A stretch of DNA of 33,842 bases from an uncultured Bacilli bacterium. GTDB taxonomy: Bacteria; Bacillota_I; Bacilli_A; RF39; UBA660. The notes below the pieces were generated by a model, which was not told the DNA's origin, searched no databases, and worked only from the letters and a program-made list of their open reading frames with translations. The translations under genes were made by a program, and so were the position numbers. The DNA lies in the NCBI GenBank assembly GCA_910588025.1, contig CAJUQG010000002.1:91523-125364 (forward strand). The letters are read 5' to 3'. Numbering within the stretch: the stretch's first letter is position 1; each line of letters begins with the position of its first letter. This document shows positions 32,775 through 33,842 of this stretch, in pieces.

Positions 32775-33842
32775 ATGAAAAAAATGAATTCCCAAAAGAA
32801 ATCAATGAATATATGGATGAGTATATAAAAACACATACTATAAAAAATATGGATGACATGCAAGAAATGATGAGGAACCTGTTTGGTCCAGCATTACAAA
32901 AAATGTTAGATGCAGAAATGGAATCAAAACTAGGATATTCAAAACATGAAAAAAGTGATAATGAAAATAGTAGAAACGGATATTACAAAGAGAGAAACAT
33001 AAATACAACCTATGGAAGCATACCAGTAAGTATCCCAAGAGATCGTTTGGGAGAATGTAAAAGTGATTTATTACCGCCTTATGCAAAAAGCATCAACGGA
33101 TTTGAAGATAAAATTATATCTCTATATGCCTTAGGAATGACAACAAATGAAATCAAGGATCAAATCTATGAGTTATTTGGTTGTCAATTAAGTGAAGATA
33201 TGATTAGTGATATCACAGATAAAATCATGCCAGAAATCATAGAATGGCAAAAAAGAAAATTAGATCGAGTTTATCCAATCATCTTTATAGATGCCACTCA
33301 CTTTAGTGTAAGAAGTAATGGAAGTGTTGTGAAAAAAGCAGCATATATCGTACTTGGAATAAGTAAAGAAGGAAAAAAAGAAGTATTATCCATCACAATT
33401 GGAGAGAATGAATCAGCAAAAATATGGGCAAATATATTAAATGATTTAAAGAATCGAGGAGTAGAAGATATATTAATTCTATGTGCAGATGGACTTTCAG
33501 GAATTAAAGAGGCAATCACAGCAGTATATCCAAATTGTGAGTATCAAAGATGTATTGTTCATCAAATTAGAACGAGTTTAAAATTTGTATCTTATAAAGA
33601 TTATAAAGAAATAGCTAGAGATTTTAAAGGAATCTATCAAGCACCTAGCGAAGAACATGGATATGAAGAATTGCTAAAACTAGAAGAGAAATGGAAAAAG
33701 AAATATCCTCATGCAATTAATAGTTGGTTAAGTAATTGGGAATCATTATCTACGTTTTTCAAATTTACTCCAGAAATACGAAAAATTATGTATACAACGA
33801 ATGCAATAGAATCATTAAATAATCGATATAAATCTGTGAATA
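32775..33842 (+). CDS. IS256-family (mutator) transposase, 3' partial, start out of frame at an A7 tract
   Basis: The main frame is open from 32774 to the window end and codes a clear IS256/MULE-type DDE transposase: NGYYKERNINTTYGSIPVSI, ALGMTTNEIKDQIYELFG, Asp in IIFIDATHFSV (33290), Asp in ILCADGLSGIKEA (33488), CIVHQIRTSLKFVSYKDYK and Glu in TTNAIESLNNRYKS (33809). The best start, ATG 32775 after GGAAGG, is in another frame; adding one A to the seven A at 32778-32784 would read MKKNEFPKEINEYMDE into the main frame. The first in-frame ATG is 32813, with no ribosome-binding site. It is either mutated, mis-assembled or expressed through slippage at the A tract. Confidence 0.85.

Larger units (their letters stand above)
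32697..33842 (+). mobile_element. IS256-family insertion sequence, left part
   Basis: Begins soon after hsdR at the stretch GAGACTATAGAAAAAGTTG...TGTAAATAG (~32699-32727), which has the look of an IS256-family terminal repeat. It continues through the transposase off the window end. The left border is approximate because the right terminal repeat and target duplication are not visible. Confidence 0.6.

Noticed and set aside
1..33842. CRISPR array, rRNA or tRNA genes
   Set aside because: No regularly spaced direct repeats with unique spacers and no recognisable rRNA or tRNA sequence were seen.

Overview
The window comes from an AT-rich, spore-forming Firmicute with the standard bacterial code: several intact genes end in TGA and Trp is read from TGG. 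Core gene order (yabG-veg-spoVG-yabP-yabQ-divIC, then truA-rplM-rpsI-cwlD) is Bacillus-like. The GLUG-rich M26-type surface protease, tandem serine recombinases and HEPN/Abi protein suggest a host-associated, perhaps gut, Bacilli-related lineage; I cannot name a genus.

Region 1 (1-9.73 kb) is the right part of an integrated element. It holds a giant M26-like zinc metalloprotease with GLUG repeats (5' end outside the window), a terminator, a small broken ORF and two overlapping large serine recombinase genes. The first recombinase has no usable start codon because one base appears to be missing. The element ends inside yabG, a sporulation protease gene: only the C-terminal ~174 codons remain and no start codon is left. 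This is the layout of a sporulation-gene intervening element (compare skin in sigK and SPbeta in spsM), although the recombinase lesions could mean it is now stuck.

Region 2 (9.73-24.02 kb) is chromosomal backbone. It carries sporulation and division genes (yabG remnant, veg, spoVG, yabP, yabQ, divIC), two decayed ECF-transporter ATPase genes kept as full ORFs next to truA, an L13-leader-like RNA with rplM-rpsI, an unknown 172-aa protein, cwlD, a zinc-dependent phospholipase C-like protein on the minus strand, an Abi_2/HEPN protein, htrA, a Rel-type protein whose ppGpp hydrolase motifs are intact but whose synthetase catalytic Glu is Gln, an Mbeg1-like hydrolase, a PAP2-family membrane enzyme and psd.

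Region 3 (24.08-33.84 kb) is a second accessory island. It starts where an amidase gene is cut after its second His motif and continues through an eroded plasmid/ICE-type helix-turn-helix replication gene. A type I restriction-modification operon follows: fic-hsdM-hsdS-unknown membrane protein-hsdR. HsdS carries three perfect 12-bp repeats in its central spacer, the arrangement that changes target spacing in EcoR124-type enzymes. The island ends with an IS256-family element that runs off the window; its transposase ribosome-binding site is buried in a hairpin and its start is out of frame at an A7 tract.

No rRNA, tRNA or CRISPR array was seen. The best leads are the interrupted yabG, the unknown membrane protein in the restriction operon, the apparently hydrolase-only Rel protein and the retained pseudo-ATPase pair.
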